Made by a program: the position numbers and the translations under genes
Notes under the pieces: model-generated
The model's database searches: none
What the model saw: the letters and a program-made list of their open reading frames with translations, nothing else
What the model was told of the DNA's origin: nothing
NCBI RefSeq assembly: GCF_003987225.1
Contig: NZ_PIPX01000001.1
Location: forward strand, 1,612,001 to 1,676,000
Direction: 5' to 3'
Length of the DNA stretch: 64,000 nucleotides
Source of the DNA: Pseudidiomarina homiensis
GTDB taxonomy: Bacteria; Pseudomonadota; Gammaproteobacteria; Enterobacterales; Alteromonadaceae
Shown here: positions 1 through 9,449 of the stretch, piece by piece
How positions within the stretch are numbered: the stretch's first letter is position 1
Layout of the letters: each line of letters opens with the position of its first letter

Positions 1-1359
1 AAAGGCCGCATACTGCGCTTTTTCTTGCTGCGTTTCAAAACCTTGCGTGAAGACAAAATGCACATTGCCATCCAATGCGTGACCAAAAATAATGGCCTCG
101 TGATAACCATGTTGGTCAAACAGATCTTGCAAAGCGATCACCGCATCTGGCAAAGCCTCTAAGGGTACCGCCACGTCTTCGATAATCACTGTCGTGCCAC
201 GCTCACGAACAGCGCCCACCGCAGGGAATAGTCCTTTTCGGATCTGCCATAGCGCTTGCCCCGTGGTTACATCAGTGCTCATTGGACACAAGGCTTGGAA
301 GCCCTCTAGACGCTGCTCAAGCTGTTGAAGCGCTTGCTGCAACGTCTGGTGGTCATCGCGCCCGAGTTCGATCAACAGCGCTACCGCACCCTGCGGCGGT
401 GTCACTGGCGTCAATTTAGCCAGCAGTGGTTGCACCGATTGCAGCGAACGATCGTCCATGAGTTCAACTGCTTCAACGCCGATCGCCTTGAGCGCCGGGA
501 TGACCGCACAGGCGGCATGACTGTCGGGGAATAAATACAGTCCGGTAGCACTCGCTTGCGGTACCGCCACGGTGCGGTAGGTGATATCAGCAATAAAACC
601 TAAAGTACCTTCGGAGCCAATCAGCAAATGGGCCAAAATGTCGAGCCCATCATGGTAGTCGAGCAGCGCATTGAGACCATATCCCATCGTATTCTTTAAC
701 CGAAACTGGGTGGCGATAGTGTCACTTAACTGAGGGTTCGCCCGCACCTGTTCGGCAAGCTCTTCCAAATTTTGCAAAAGCGTTTTATGACTTGTGCGGA
801 AAGCCGCCACGGACTCCGCATTCCCCGTGTCCACGTGGGTGCCATCGGCCAGCACAAAGCTAATGCTATCGAGAGTATGGTAGCTGTTGTGTTTGACGCC
901 ACAGCACATGCCCGAAGCATTGTTTGCCGCGATGCCACCAATCTGGCACGTATTAATGGACGCCGGATCGGGACCAATCTTACGGCCGTAGGCCGCAAGT
1001 TTATGGTTGGCATGAGCACCAATCACGCCGGGCTGCAGTTTTATCTTCGCCCCTTGCTCGAGCACTTCACTGTGCTGCCAATCACGGGTCAACAGCACCA
1101 ACACTGAGTCACTGATGGCCTGCCCGGACAAGCTGGTACCTGCCGCACGAAACGTCACTGCGACCTCATACTGCTGCGCCGAACGTAGTAACACCTGCAT
1201 CTCTTCGCGTGTAGCAATCTGCACGACCAACTTCGGTACTTTATGGTAAAAGCTCGCATCGGTGCTGAAGGCGATACGTTGGCTCAGCTTGGTAAGCAAA
1301 CGTGGTGCTGGAATCACCTTGCTGAGTTGACGTTGAAAGTTATCGAGTGCTGCGGTCAC
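1..1359 (-). CDS. FAD-linked D-lactate dehydrogenase-type oxidoreductase (partial, C-terminus off the window)
   Basis: An open minus-strand frame runs unbroken from a GTG at 1359 to base 1, about 453 codons. An AGGAG sits 6 bases before the GTG. The only nearby ATG (1373) meets a stop after five codons, so GTG is the start. The visible part is an FAD-binding type 4 (PCMH) domain with TFRAAGTSLSGQ near residues 75-90 and GPDPASINTCQIGGIAANN near residues 130-150. An FAD-oxidase C-terminal region with GHALDGNVHFVF lies close to the window edge. These match the large Dld-II-type respiratory D-lactate dehydrogenases known from Shewanella, which continue into a 4Fe-4S domain. That domain is not visible here. 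D-2-hydroxyglutarate dehydrogenase or YdiJ-like enzymes are alternatives. Confidence 0.85.
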   Translation of the reverse strand, partial: MTAALDNFQRQLSKVIPAPRLLTKLSQRIAFSTDASFYHKVPKLVVQIATREEMQVLLRSAQQYEVAVTFRAAGTSLSGQAISDSVLVLLTRDWQHSEVLEQGAKIKLQPGVIGAHANHKLAAYGRKIGPDPASINTCQIGGIAANNASGMCCGVKHNSYHTLDSISFVLADGTHVDTGNAESVAAFRTSHKTLLQNLEELAEQVRANPQLSDTIATQFRLKNTMGYGLNALLDYHDGLDILAHLLIGSEGTLGFIADITYRTVAVPQASATGLYLFPDSHAACAVIPALKAIGVEAVELMDDRSLQSVQPLLAKLTPVTPPQGAVALLIELGRDDHQTLQQALQQLEQRLEGFQALCPMSTDVTTGQALWQIRKGLFPAVGAVRERGTTVIIEDVAVPLEALPDAVIALQDLFDQHGYHEAIIFGHALDGNVHFVFTQGFETQQEKAQYAAF

Positions 1360-1417
1360 GGGCGCTCCTGCATGAGTTTCACGGTGCGTTTTGATATTCA
1401 GTGTAACTAGTTTATAT

Positions 1418-1434
1418 TTGAATAAAAAATTCCG
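1418..1434. promoter_or_regulatory. AT-rich palindrome upstream of murR, candidate autoregulatory operator
   Basis: GAATAAAAAATTC at 1420-1432 has GAAT/ATTC arms around an A-tract and lies about 45 bases before the regulator gene. Related GGAATA/TATTCC words occur at 6065-6108 before the symporter and near 7440-7465 between the serine hydrolase and kinase genes. RpiR-family regulators bind such short AT-rich inverted repeats. The assignment to MurR is inference. Confidence 0.35.
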
Positions 1435-1478
1435 TTAGCTTTTCGTCGCTAACGCTCGAAACCTAAAGGTGGGACACG

Positions 1479-2327
1479 ATGTCCGCATTTGCAAAGATTA
1501 AAGCTGTACAAAGTTCACTGTCTGCCAGTGAATCGAAACTTGCTGCGTTTACCCTCGAATCGCCCAGTGCGTTACGCGATCTGTCGTCGCAACAATTGGC
1601 CAGCACCGTTGGCGTTAGCCAATCCAGTGTGGTGAAATTCGCGCAAAAGCTTGGCTATCGTGGTTACCCAGCGTTTAAATTGTCAGTTATTGACGCGCTG
1701 AACAAAAAAGCCCATCAAAGTGCGCGATTACACGGTGAAATTACCCTCGAAGACGATTTTAACGACATGGCCGACAAGCTCTTGGCCGGCAAAATCAACG
1801 TCTTGAGTGAAACCCGTAATCTCAATGAAAAAGCAGCTTTTGCCCAAGCGGTGCGCAAATTACTCGATGCCCAGCGCATTCTCATTGCCGGTATTGGCGG
1901 CTCTGCGTTAGTAGCTAAGGACTTGTCGTACAAATTACAGAAGCTTGGCCTGCATGCGATTGCTGATTCCGACAGCCATATTCAGTTGGCCAATGCGGCG
2001 ACCTTTAATGTTGGTGACGTTGTGGTAGCCATCAGTGAATCTGGCAGCACTCACGAAGTCACCCGTGTGGTTAAAGAAGCGCGACGGCACGGTAGTAGCG
2101 TCATCAGCATTACGCGCTACGGTAAAACGCCGATCACCCAACTCGCCGACGTCAATTTGTATTCCGTGGCGGAAAGCGAACCCACGCGCTTATCTTCCAT
2201 TCATGCCCGCACTGCGCAGAACTTGGTCATCGACCTGCTGTTCATCGCCTTGATTCAAGCTTCTGAGTTAGGGCGCGACACCTTGTCACGCACCAATCAG
2301 GCCTTTCAGCGCCTGCGCAAAAGCTAG
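1479..2327 (+). CDS. murR: MurR/RpiR-family transcriptional regulator
   Basis: The 282-residue protein has an N-terminal RpiR helix-turn-helix (about residues 1-77, with SQQLASTVGVSQSSVVKFAQ). A C-terminal SIS sugar-phosphate-binding domain follows (about 120-260, with IAGIGGSALVAKDLSYKLQ and the ISESGSTHEV loop). In Escherichia coli MurR the SIS domain senses MurNAc-6-phosphate and releases repression of murQP. The gene stands beside namZ, murQ and nag genes, so a role in controlling this locus is likely. It converges on namZ, and their stop codons share the bases CTAG, leaving no room for a terminator. Other RpiR regulators such as NagQ- or HexR-like proteins are possible, so the symbol rests mainly on context. 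Confidence 0.75.
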   Translation: MSAFAKIKAVQSSLSASESKLAAFTLESPSALRDLSSQQLASTVGVSQSSVVKFAQKLGYRGYPAFKLSVIDALNKKAHQSARLHGEITLEDDFNDMADKLLAGKINVLSETRNLNEKAAFAQAVRKLLDAQRILIAGIGGSALVAKDLSYKLQKLGLHAIADSDSHIQLANAATFNVGDVVVAISESGSTHEVTRVVKEARRHGSSVISITRYGKTPITQLADVNLYSVAESEPTRLSSIHARTAQNLVIDLLFIALIQASELGRDTLSRTNQAFQRLRKS

Positions 2328-3517
2328 TTGTTGCTATCTGGGTACAACAAATACGGCTGACGTTGCTGCTTAAAACGCATAAGGTCAGCCTGCCAGCTCG
2401 CTCTAATCTCTGCTTGGCTTTGTCCAGCGACAATGGCTTTACGTAATTCGTCAGTGCCACTAAGTTTGTCGAAGAAATCGGCTGAGGTGAAGAACTCATC
2501 CGCCTTTCCTGCTGTTTTGAAAGCAGCATAAGCATCCAGCAATGGCGCCAAGTCAAAACCTTTGATCGCGCTCGTTCTTAAATCTTGCCCCCGCAGCTGT
2601 TGTCCTTCGAGCTTAGGCTGCGGCGCACTTTTCGGCATACTGCGCGGGCTAAACTGGAACTCGCCCAAGGCAATTTCGTTATGCCCCAGCACCTGAAACG
2701 GAAAGTCGGTACCACGACCAATGCTCACCGCAGTAGGCTCAAATAGGCACAACGATGGGTAAAGCTGAATGGCCTGGGCGCTCGGCAAGTTTGGGCTTGG
2801 GGCGATAGGCAAGTCATAGGTCATATCACGCGCATAATTTGCCACCGGAACCACTGTGAGCTTTAACTGATCGGCGTTATTGATCCAGCCTTCACCCTTA
2901 ATCATCTGTGCTAATTCCGCCACCGTCATACCGTGCAGCAACGGAATTTCGTGCATACCGACGAACGATTGAAACTCTTTTTCGAGCACCGGTCCGTCAA
3001 CAAATGCGCCGTTGGGATTCGGGCGGTCGAGCACGAGCATCTCGATGCCTTGCTCTGCGGCCGCTTCCATCACGTAATGCATGGTGCTGATGTAGGTATA
3101 GAAACGCGCCCCAACGTCTTGGATATCAAAGATAATGGTATCCACGCCGGCGAGCATTTCGGCACTAGGTTTTTTGGTTTTGCCGTAGATCGACAAAATC
3201 GGTAATCCAGTGCTTGGATCAACCGCATCGTTAATCGTTTCACCGGCTCCCGCATCACCACGGAACCCATGTTCCGGCGCGAGCACTTTCGTCACGTCGA
3301 TGCCTTGCGCGAGCAGGTAGTCGACCAAGTGTTGGTCGTGAGCTCGTGAGGTTTGATTCACCACCAAAGCAACTTTCTTACCGTCAAGTTGCGGCACATA
3401 GCGTTCCGCTTGTTCCGCGCCGACGGTAATAGCAATTGACGTTTGGGGTGTCGTCGCGTCGCTACAGGCATTTAAAAAAAGTGCAGTTGCGGCAAAGAGG
3501 CTTAGCCATGCTTTCAT
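2324..3517 (-). CDS. namZ: NamZ-type exo-beta-N-acetylmuramidase (DUF1343), lipoprotein
   Basis: The 397-residue protein starts with a lipoprotein signal ([14 protein letters not shown], Cys near residue 18), so it is probably anchored in the periplasm. DUF1343 hallmarks follow: [11 protein letters not shown] near residue 48, [15 protein letters not shown] near 80, [14 protein letters not shown] near 130 and [14 protein letters not shown] near 163. Characterised NamZ enzymes remove MurNAc from the non-reducing end of peptidoglycan fragments. The start overlaps the murQ stop by 4 bases, so both are translated from one message with the symporter. The product would feed MurNAc to the symporter, kinase and MurQ. 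Confidence 0.85.
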   Translation of the reverse strand: MKAWLSLFAATALFLNACSDATTPQTSIAITVGAEQAERYVPQLDGKKVALVVNQTSRAHDQHLVDYLLAQGIDVTKVLAPEHGFRGDAGAGETINDAVDPSTGLPILSIYGKTKKPSAEMLAGVDTIIFDIQDVGARFYTYISTMHYVMEAAAEQGIEMLVLDRPNPNGAFVDGPVLEKEFQSFVGMHEIPLLHGMTVAELAQMIKGEGWINNADQLKLTVVPVANYARDMTYDLPIAPSPNLPSAQAIQLYPSLCLFEPTAVSIGRGTDFPFQVLGHNEIALGEFQFSPRSMPKSAPQPKLEGQQLRGQDLRTSAIKGFDLAPLLDAYAAFKTAGKADEFFTSADFFDKLSGTDELRKAIVAGQSQAEIRASWQADLMRFKQQRQPYLLYPDSNN

Positions 3518-4452
3518 TGTTTCGACTCCACGGCCCGACGTAAGAACCCGTGCTGTTCGGCAAGTAGGCTTTCGGCACGGTCCGCCGACAACCCAGTAAG
3601 AATCATTAAAATTGCTAATTTTGCCCGATTATCGGCATCTTTTAGTGCTTTTTCGGCGATGTTTCGTTCACAACTTGTGGCCTGCATGACGATTCGGATG
3701 GCGCGAGCGCGGAGCTTTTCGTTACTCGCGTTAACGTCCACCATCAGGTTTTCATACGTCTTGCCAAGTCGGATCATGCTCGCCGTGCTGAGCATATTGA
3801 GCACCAGTTTTTGTGCTGTTCCCGACTTCATTCGCGTCGAGCCCGTCAGGGCTTCAGGGCCAACCACTGGACAGATGCCGATTTTCGCAGTGGTCATCAA
3901 TGGCGAATTTGGATTACAGGTCACCGAAGCCGTTACACAGCCAATGCTATTGGCGTATTCAAGCGCAGCAACCACATAAGGCGTACGGCCACTGGCCGAA
4001 AGTCCAACCAATACATCGTTAGCCGTTAAATTCACAGCTTTCACATCATTGACGCCCGCTGCGCGGTCGTCTTCTGCACCCTCTACAGCAAATTGAATCG
4101 CATGTTCACCGCCAGCAATAAGCCCTTGTACCAAGTCATCCGGTACGCTGAAGGTTGGCCGACACTCCACCGCATCGAGGATCCCGAGGCGGCCGCTGGT
4201 GCCCGCGCCTATGTAAAATAACCTGCCACCGCTTTGCAGCTTGTCGACGATGGCATCAACCGCTTGCGCAATCTGCGGAATTTGCGTGGCCACTGCAGGC
4301 GCAACCTGCGCATCTTCATGGTTAATTTTGCGAAGTATTGCCTCACTTGAAAGTAGGTCAATATCTAACGTGTCCGGGTTTCGTCCCTCGGAAACGATAC
4401 CGTTTAATTGTGCCAGTAAATCTTCAGTTTTGTTTACGTCTTCCATGGTCAC
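3514..4452 (-). CDS. murQ: N-acetylmuramic acid 6-phosphate etherase
   Basis: This cytoplasmic enzyme cleaves the lactyl ether of MurNAc-6-phosphate to give GlcNAc-6-phosphate and D-lactate. The 312-residue protein has the family's single SIS domain with [16 protein letters not shown] near residues 81-97, the catalytic-acid region [11 protein letters not shown] near 122 and [16 protein letters not shown] near 197, then a C-terminal helical domain. Length is normal for the family. It lies 3 bases after the symporter stop and overlaps namZ by 4 bases, so the three form an operon. D-lactate is a product and a D-lactate dehydrogenase-type gene lies at the window's left edge, but a functional link is inference. 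Confidence 0.93.
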   Translation of the reverse strand: MTMEDVNKTEDLLAQLNGIVSEGRNPDTLDIDLLSSEAILRKINHEDAQVAPAVATQIPQIAQAVDAIVDKLQSGGRLFYIGAGTSGRLGILDAVECRPTFSVPDDLVQGLIAGGEHAIQFAVEGAEDDRAAGVNDVKAVNLTANDVLVGLSASGRTPYVVAALEYANSIGCVTASVTCNPNSPLMTTAKIGICPVVGPEALTGSTRMKSGTAQKLVLNMLSTASMIRLGKTYENLMVDVNASNEKLRARAIRIVMQATSCERNIAEKALKDADNRAKLAILMILTGLSADRAESLLAEQHGFLRRAVESKQ

Positions 4453-4455
4453 TCT

Positions 4456-6024
4456 TCACTTGCTTGGAGCTTCGTTTGTTTGACTTCCGGCCAAACAAAT
4501 CAGCGTAGAAATTGCGGTACCGATCATCAATTGCCAGGTGAAGCCAATATCGGTCACCCACTCTGCCGGCAACAGGAGCTGCTGCGTATAGGGTTGCATT
4601 AACAGTGGCACTAAAAACCCTACAACAAGAGCTGTCGTCACTGAGCGGCGACTGCCACGCTTGCTAAATAAGGTGACAAAATAGACGCCCAACAGCCCAC
4701 TGTAAGAAAACACCATTACACTTAATGCAAATTGTAGCAGTGGGGTGTCCGTGTATTGCTGCCAGTAATAGCACAGGCAAGCCATCAAGCCGAGTGCAGC
4801 TGCGACAACCGCCATACCTATACGGCCGGCCTTAACATAGTGCGCGTCGTTGTGTTGTTTGCCTTTACGCTGTTGCCACGGGCGGTAGATGTCCTGAATT
4901 ACCACGCTCGACATTGAGTTCAGGCCTGAGTTCAGCGTCGACAGTGCTGCCGCGATAATACCGATGGTCACCAGTCCTCGTACCCCTGCAGGGATTTCGG
5001 TCAGTACGTAGTACATAAAAATGGTCACCGCTTCGCCGGCAAACGTTGGCACAGGGCCATCTGTTTGCCCGCTCGCCATAATGTCCGGACGCTGGTAGTA
5101 AATAAACAATAGCAAACCAATAATGATAAACAGCAGCATCACTGGGATCACCATCACGACGGACATGAGAATGGCTTTACTGCCTTCTTTTGCGTCTTTA
5201 CAGGTGAGCACGCGTTGCGTCATGTCTTGGTCGAGGCCAAATGCGGCGATATTCAATAGCACAAAACCGGTAAGCACCGACCAAATGTTGAATACGCCGG
5301 AGCTACTAAAATCAACGTTAGTGTCGATGAGCGTAAGCTTTGAAGACTCACCCGGTGCTGGATTTTGCAGTGCTTGAATAAGCTCGCCAAAACTTACCGG
5401 GATGGCATTGTAGAGCACAATGATGACGGCGATGGCAGCACTAACATAAACAACGGCTTGCAGTACGTCTGAATAGATAATCGTGCGGATACCGCCGTAA
5501 ACAGTATAGATGAGTCCAATAAAGGTCAGCAGGAGCGTCGCCGTAATGACACTTTCGGCGTCGATATTGCCAAACAGGATCATGGCAACCGCAATCGCCG
5601 CCATGTACAGTCGAGCACCGCTAGCAAACACGCGGCCGAACAGATACATCATTCCGGCTTCACGTTTAGCGCGTTCGCCGAAACGTTGCTCAAGCAGTTC
5701 GTAGACCGTATAAACCCGCTGTTCGTAGAACTTCGGGATGAGGAATATCGCCACGAACCCTACCGCAATGAACGCACCGATGTTGGTTGCTAAATAGGTA
5801 AGATCGCCGCGGTAACCTTGATCCGGCCCGCCTAAAAAAGTCGCAGCCGACTGCGACGTTGCGAGTACCGAGATCGCCACCACCCACATCGACATTTTAT
5901 TGCCGCCAAGAAAGTAGTCCTGCGTCGATTGGCTCTTGCGATTGAACAGCCAGCCGCTGCCCAGTAACACTAACCCGTACGCCACGAACACCATGACATC
6001 GGCTAAAGAATATTGACCTAGCAT
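4456..6024 (-). CDS. SSS-family sodium:solute symporter, candidate MurNAc/amino-sugar importer
   Basis: The 522-residue protein has about 13-14 hydrophobic segments and the layout of the solute:sodium symporter family. The first helix is followed by FNRKSQSTQDYFLGGNKMS, and later come ATSQSAATFLGGPDQGYRGD and GLDQDMTQRVLTCKDAKEG. It is the first gene of the operon with murQ and namZ. There is no PTS MurP here, so sodium-driven uptake of MurNAc or a muropeptide sugar is the natural reading. Substrate assignment is by context only; sialic-acid and sugar transporters also belong to this family. Confidence 0.85.
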   Translation of the reverse strand: MLGQYSLADVMVFVAYGLVLLGSGWLFNRKSQSTQDYFLGGNKMSMWVVAISVLATSQSAATFLGGPDQGYRGDLTYLATNIGAFIAVGFVAIFLIPKFYEQRVYTVYELLEQRFGERAKREAGMMYLFGRVFASGARLYMAAIAVAMILFGNIDAESVITATLLLTFIGLIYTVYGGIRTIIYSDVLQAVVYVSAAIAVIIVLYNAIPVSFGELIQALQNPAPGESSKLTLIDTNVDFSSSGVFNIWSVLTGFVLLNIAAFGLDQDMTQRVLTCKDAKEGSKAILMSVVMVIPVMLLFIIIGLLLFIYYQRPDIMASGQTDGPVPTFAGEAVTIFMYYVLTEIPAGVRGLVTIGIIAAALSTLNSGLNSMSSVVIQDIYRPWQQRKGKQHNDAHYVKAGRIGMAVVAAALGLMACLCYYWQQYTDTPLLQFALSVMVFSYSGLLGVYFVTLFSKRGSRRSVTTALVVGFLVPLLMQPYTQQLLLPAEWVTDIGFTWQLMIGTAISTLICLAGSQTNEAPSK

Positions 6025-6060
6025 CGTCCTTCGCTTTTTCTAATCATTATGCCCCTAAAA

Positions 6061-6110
6061 TAAATTATTCCATCGTGAATGTATATACGGAATATAAATT
6101 TGGAATAAAA
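6061..6110. promoter_or_regulatory. Promoter/operator region of the symporter-murQ-namZ operon
   Basis: The 120 bases before the symporter are very AT-rich and hold TATTCC (6066-6071), GGAATATAAATTTGG (from 6089) and TGGAATAAAA (6101-6110). These are the same GGAATA-type words found before the murR gene and in the serine hydrolase/kinase intergenic region. They are candidate regulator sites; no clear -35/-10 pair stands out. Confidence 0.35.
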
Positions 6111-6131
6111 AGGGAGGGCTACCCTCCCTTT
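6109..6131 (-). terminator. Intrinsic terminator of the serine hydrolase gene
   Basis: A perfect stem AAAGGGAGGG (6109-6118) / CCCTCCCTTT (6122-6131) with a 3-base loop is followed, on the minus strand, by TTTTATTCC. It lies 16 bases past the stop codon of the gene ending at 6147 and separates it from the symporter operon. Confidence 0.8.
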
Positions 6132-6146
6132 GCGAGCGCAAACGTT

Positions 6147-7430
6147 TTAGGGGCGATCGCTGATGAGTTGCTGCACGGTGCGGCGCAGCAACGTTTCGAG
6201 TTTAGCGCCAGCGTGACCGACGTTAGCTTCGGTATTGTCGTTAACACTCGCTTGCGCGGCGACAGTGAACTCTCGAGTACCGTCGGCGAGCGGTAAGCAG
6301 ATATGCGCTAAGGCAACGACTTCACTGGTACCACGGGTTTCACTAGGGCCTGCGCCAAGTTTATGGAAAATACGCCAATTGCCATTCGTCGCTGTATCGA
6401 GCGTGTCTTGCACACTTAAGCCTTCAAGTTCGGGGTATTCAGCCTGCAGCGCTTGCGCGATCGCGCGGTGCGGCGTCAGGCTAGCTCCCGCCATCATACC
6501 ACCGGCATTCGCACTATTTTCACTATGCCCTAGGCCATAGAACAACATCATGACGGCATCATCGCTTAACCCTGGCATGCGCGTTTCCGGCACGCGTTTA
6601 TGGGTCGCTAAGCGTTTTAAGAATTCAGCCGAAGCTAAAGTGGTCATGGGTTTATTACCCGTTAAACCGCAATCATCGCAGCGATAACTCAAAGCGCCGG
6701 GGTCACTGTCGCGCGCAACAATTTGCGCGCTCACCGAGCGTGACGGTGTGCGCCAATAGCTATCGCTCGGGGCAAAAGCAGAGGGGCCATAGGCACCACG
6801 AAATTTCACCTCGGGCTGACCAATGTTCAGCCACGCATCGTGAAATAATGCGGTCAAATAATCGCGGCCGGCGACATTGGCAAAATAATACGCAATGGCG
6901 TTCGAGTTACCATCGGCGGCACCCGAAACCTCATAGCTATGCACGCTGGTAATTAAGTCGGCTAGTTTAACCTCGCCGACGACCGTATCCGGTTGCGCAA
7001 AGTTGTCGCTCAACAACGACATGGCACCAGAATAGGCCATAATTTTTGATGAGCTCCAAGGCTCATACAAGTCATCGTGCGTTTCATCGTTTGCTAAGTA
7101 ACGAAACGCTAATTCACCCGCTTTGTGCGCATAGTCGATGACCAAAATCTTGCCGTCACTCGCATTTGCGTCAAAATAGTCCCAGTCATGCGCGCTACGC
7201 GTTACCCAGCCCGCATCGGTTCCCGTTTCAACAGTTGTTGCATAACGCTCATCGGTCGCCGCTACCTTGGGTGCACAGGCTTGCCACCGTGGCTCCGCAT
7301 GCTCCGGCTGAAGTGGGGCCGCTCCCATGATCTGCTCGTAATACGATAATCCGCTCGGTTCTTCTGCGGTGCATGCCACTAAAGGCAATAGCGCACAGAT
7401 CCCGAAGATGTATTTTGTTGAATTTTTCAT
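6147..7430 (-). CDS. Serine hydrolase of the beta-lactamase/PBP fold, lipoprotein
   Basis: The 427-residue protein has a lipoprotein signal (CALLPLVACTAEE). Three motifs look like a penicillin-binding/class A beta-lactamase-type active site: an SxxK box in WSSSKIM (about residue 126), a GNSNA segment near 174 that could stand for the SxN motif, and HKLGAG near 362 resembling the KTG box. The centre contains an RCDDCG Cys pair. It follows the AT-rich intergenic region shared with the divergent sugar kinase gene and has its own terminator. A periplasmic peptidoglycan peptidase or amidase role would suit the recycling neighbourhood, but the substrate is unknown. Confidence 0.6.
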   Translation of the reverse strand: MKNSTKYIFGICALLPLVACTAEEPSGLSYYEQIMGAAPLQPEHAEPRWQACAPKVAATDERYATTVETGTDAGWVTRSAHDWDYFDANASDGKILVIDYAHKAGELAFRYLANDETHDDLYEPWSSSKIMAYSGAMSLLSDNFAQPDTVVGEVKLADLITSVHSYEVSGAADGNSNAIAYYFANVAGRDYLTALFHDAWLNIGQPEVKFRGAYGPSAFAPSDSYWRTPSRSVSAQIVARDSDPGALSYRCDDCGLTGNKPMTTLASAEFLKRLATHKRVPETRMPGLSDDAVMMLFYGLGHSENSANAGGMMAGASLTPHRAIAQALQAEYPELEGLSVQDTLDTATNGNWRIFHKLGAGPSETRGTSEVVALAHICLPLADGTREFTVAAQASVNDNTEANVGHAGAKLETLLRRTVQQLISDRP

Positions 7431-7542
7431 CGTTCAATTCCTTATTATTCCCAAAACAAGAATAAAGTATTACAAATCAGGTGGCAAAGTATGGCAGTAT
7501 GTCTGCTATAACAAAACACGAACACTTAAAGAAAGATAGTTT

Positions 7543-8457
7543 ATGTCGCAGAAGAATACGTCAGAGCAAGCACCGCTTTTTTACGCCGGTGTCGATGGTG
7601 GTGGCACTAAGTGCCGTGCCGAGCTCTATGACCCCTCAGGGAATTTACTTGGCGCCGGCGTCGCTGGATCGGCCAACATTGCACGCAACGGCGAAGTCGC
7701 GCGGCAATCCATTCTCGCATCCGTTAGTGCAGCTCTTCAGCACGCCAACTTACCCCCTGAAGCGCTGCAACAAACACTGGTGTGCGGCGGCTTTGCTGGT
7801 GCCAACTTGCCGTCAGCAAGCAACGCTCTAAAGCGATGGCAGCACCCATTTCATAGCTTTTACTTCACTTCAGACCTGCACTCTGCCCTTTATGGCGCTC
7901 ACGACGGTGCTAACGGTGCAGTGCTGGTCATTGGCACTGGCTCGTGTGCCGCAGCGCTGAAGGACGGCGAACTTACCCAATACGGTGGGCATGGCTTCTT
8001 ACTTGGTGACAAAGGCAGCGGCGCATGGCTGGGTAAGCAAGCGGTCATTCACACCCTCGAAGCGATCGACGATATACAGCAAAAAGGTGCGCTCGCCACG
8101 GCCGTTTGCAATCATTATCAAGCCCACAGCGCGACCGACCTGGTCGACAAACTCAATCAAGCCAACCCCGGCGTATTTGGTGAACTCTGCCCTATTGTGC
8201 TCGAGCTCGCCAATCAACAAGACCCGATTGCCCAAGCTTTGGTACAACAAGGCAGTAGCTACCTCAGTGCCATCGCCCGCAAGGCCATAGCACAGAGCGG
8301 TGGTCAACTGGTGCTCGCTGGTGGCGTTGCTAACGCGCTCCAACACCAGCTTGAGGCAGACATTCAAGCCAGTCTCACCGCCAGCACACACGGCCCAGAG
8401 TGGGGCGCAATCTTACTGTATCAACACGGCGCGTTCACAGAAGGAGCGAAGTTATGA
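7543..8457 (+). CDS. BadF/BadG/BcrA/BcrD-type amino-sugar kinase (GlcNAc and/or MurNAc kinase)
   Basis: The 304-residue ASKHA-fold ATPase has phosphate-1 loop YAGVDGGGTKCRAELYD (residues 14-30), VLVIGTGSCAAALKDG near 127 and GHGFLLGDKGSGAWLG near 149, as in N-acetylglucosamine kinases and in the Clostridium/Tannerella MurK kinases that phosphorylate MurNAc. It starts the nag operon: the next gene overlaps its stop (ATGA). As the only sugar kinase seen in the locus it may make GlcNAc-6-phosphate, MurNAc-6-phosphate or both. Dual specificity is inference; it is known for MurK. Confidence 0.82.
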   Translation: MSQKNTSEQAPLFYAGVDGGGTKCRAELYDPSGNLLGAGVAGSANIARNGEVARQSILASVSAALQHANLPPEALQQTLVCGGFAGANLPSASNALKRWQHPFHSFYFTSDLHSALYGAHDGANGAVLVIGTGSCAAALKDGELTQYGGHGFLLGDKGSGAWLGKQAVIHTLEAIDDIQQKGALATAVCNHYQAHSATDLVDKLNQANPGVFGELCPIVLELANQQDPIAQALVQQGSSYLSAIARKAIAQSGGQLVLAGGVANALQHQLEADIQASLTASTHGPEWGAILLYQHGAFTEGAKL

Positions 8458-9449
8458 CCGAAAGTCGTATGCACATCGAAGCGCAAGCCACCCCTGAGGT
8501 CATCAAGGCGCAGTTACAAGCCAATGCCGCCATTTGCGAGCAACTTGGCGCAGAGCTAAGACAACAACCGCCCACTGGCATCATGATGATTGGCCGTGGC
8601 ACTTCAGATCATGCCGGCGTATTCGCCAAGTATTTATTTGAAGTTGAAGCAGGTGTTCCGGTGTTCGCAGCAGCACCTTCCGTCGCCGGTGTTTATAACA
8701 GTCAACTGAAGCTTAACGGCTGCCTCGCTATTTGTATTTCACAGTCAGGGCAGAGCCCCGATATTGTTGAGCAAGCCAAACGGGCCAAAGCTGGCGGCGC
8801 CAAACTTGTCGCCATCGTCAACGTTACCGATTCACCTTTAGCGCAATTAGCCGACACCGTGCTGCCGTTGCATGCCGGTCCCGAGCTCGCCGTAGCCGCG
8901 ACCAAAAGTTACTTAGCAAGTCTTAGTGCGCTTGCACAGATTTGCGCTTATTGGCAGCAAAACGACGAGCTCAAACAAGCATTAACGAACTTGCCGCAAC
9001 AACTGCAAGCAACGCAAAAGGCTCCCGCCTGCTTGCATGCCGAGCAATTGCAGAACTTGCGTCATTGTGTCGTGCTTGGACGGGGCTTTGGCTATGCTAT
9101 TGCCCGGGAAATTGCTTTGAAACTTAAGGAAGTTCTTGGTATTCATGCTGAAGCTTTCAGTAGTGCAGAATTCTTGCATGGCCCGGTAACTCTGGTCGAA
9201 AAGCATCTTAGCGTTTTTAATGTCCATATCTATGACGAAGGTAGCGACATGCATCAACGGCAACTGGCTGATATTCAAAAGCGTGGAGCGCACATCGTGC
9301 AAATGCCAGCGCCAGAGGCGGTGCACCGGCGCTTACAGCCGCTTGCGGTGATGCAGCGCTTTTATCTTGATATCGAACATGCCGCGCGGCAACTCGGGCT
9401 TAATCCTGATGCGCCACCTGGCCTGAAAAAAGTAACGGAAACACACTAA
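8454..9449 (+). CDS. nagB-II: NagB-II glucosamine-6-phosphate deaminase (double SIS)
   Basis: This 331-residue protein has two SIS domains, first with MIGRGTSDHAGVFAKYLFE and ISQSGQSPDIVEQAK, second with VVLGRGFGYAIAREIALKLK and EAFSSAEFLHGP. It lacks a glutaminase domain and so resembles the Shewanella NagB-II deaminase, not GlmS. It would convert GlcN-6-phosphate to fructose-6-phosphate. An upstream in-frame ATG at 8400 exists, but the start at 8454 is preceded by GGAG and gives the standard 4-base overlap with the kinase stop. The gene ends in TAATG, overlapping nagA by one base. Confidence 0.88.
   Translation: MTESRMHIEAQATPEVIKAQLQANAAICEQLGAELRQQPPTGIMMIGRGTSDHAGVFAKYLFEVEAGVPVFAAAPSVAGVYNSQLKLNGCLAICISQSGQSPDIVEQAKRAKAGGAKLVAIVNVTDSPLAQLADTVLPLHAGPELAVAATKSYLASLSALAQICAYWQQNDELKQALTNLPQQLQATQKAPACLHAEQLQNLRHCVVLGRGFGYAIAREIALKLKEVLGIHAEAFSSAEFLHGPVTLVEKHLSVFNVHIYDEGSDMHQRQLADIQKRGAHIVQMPAPEAVHRRLQPLAVMQRFYLDIEHAARQLGLNPDAPPGLKKVTETH

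Noticed and set aside
8400-8453. Longer nagB-II starting at ATG 8400
   Set aside because: The extra 18 residues lie inside the kinase gene and precede the GGAG site; the 8454 start gives the usual overlap.
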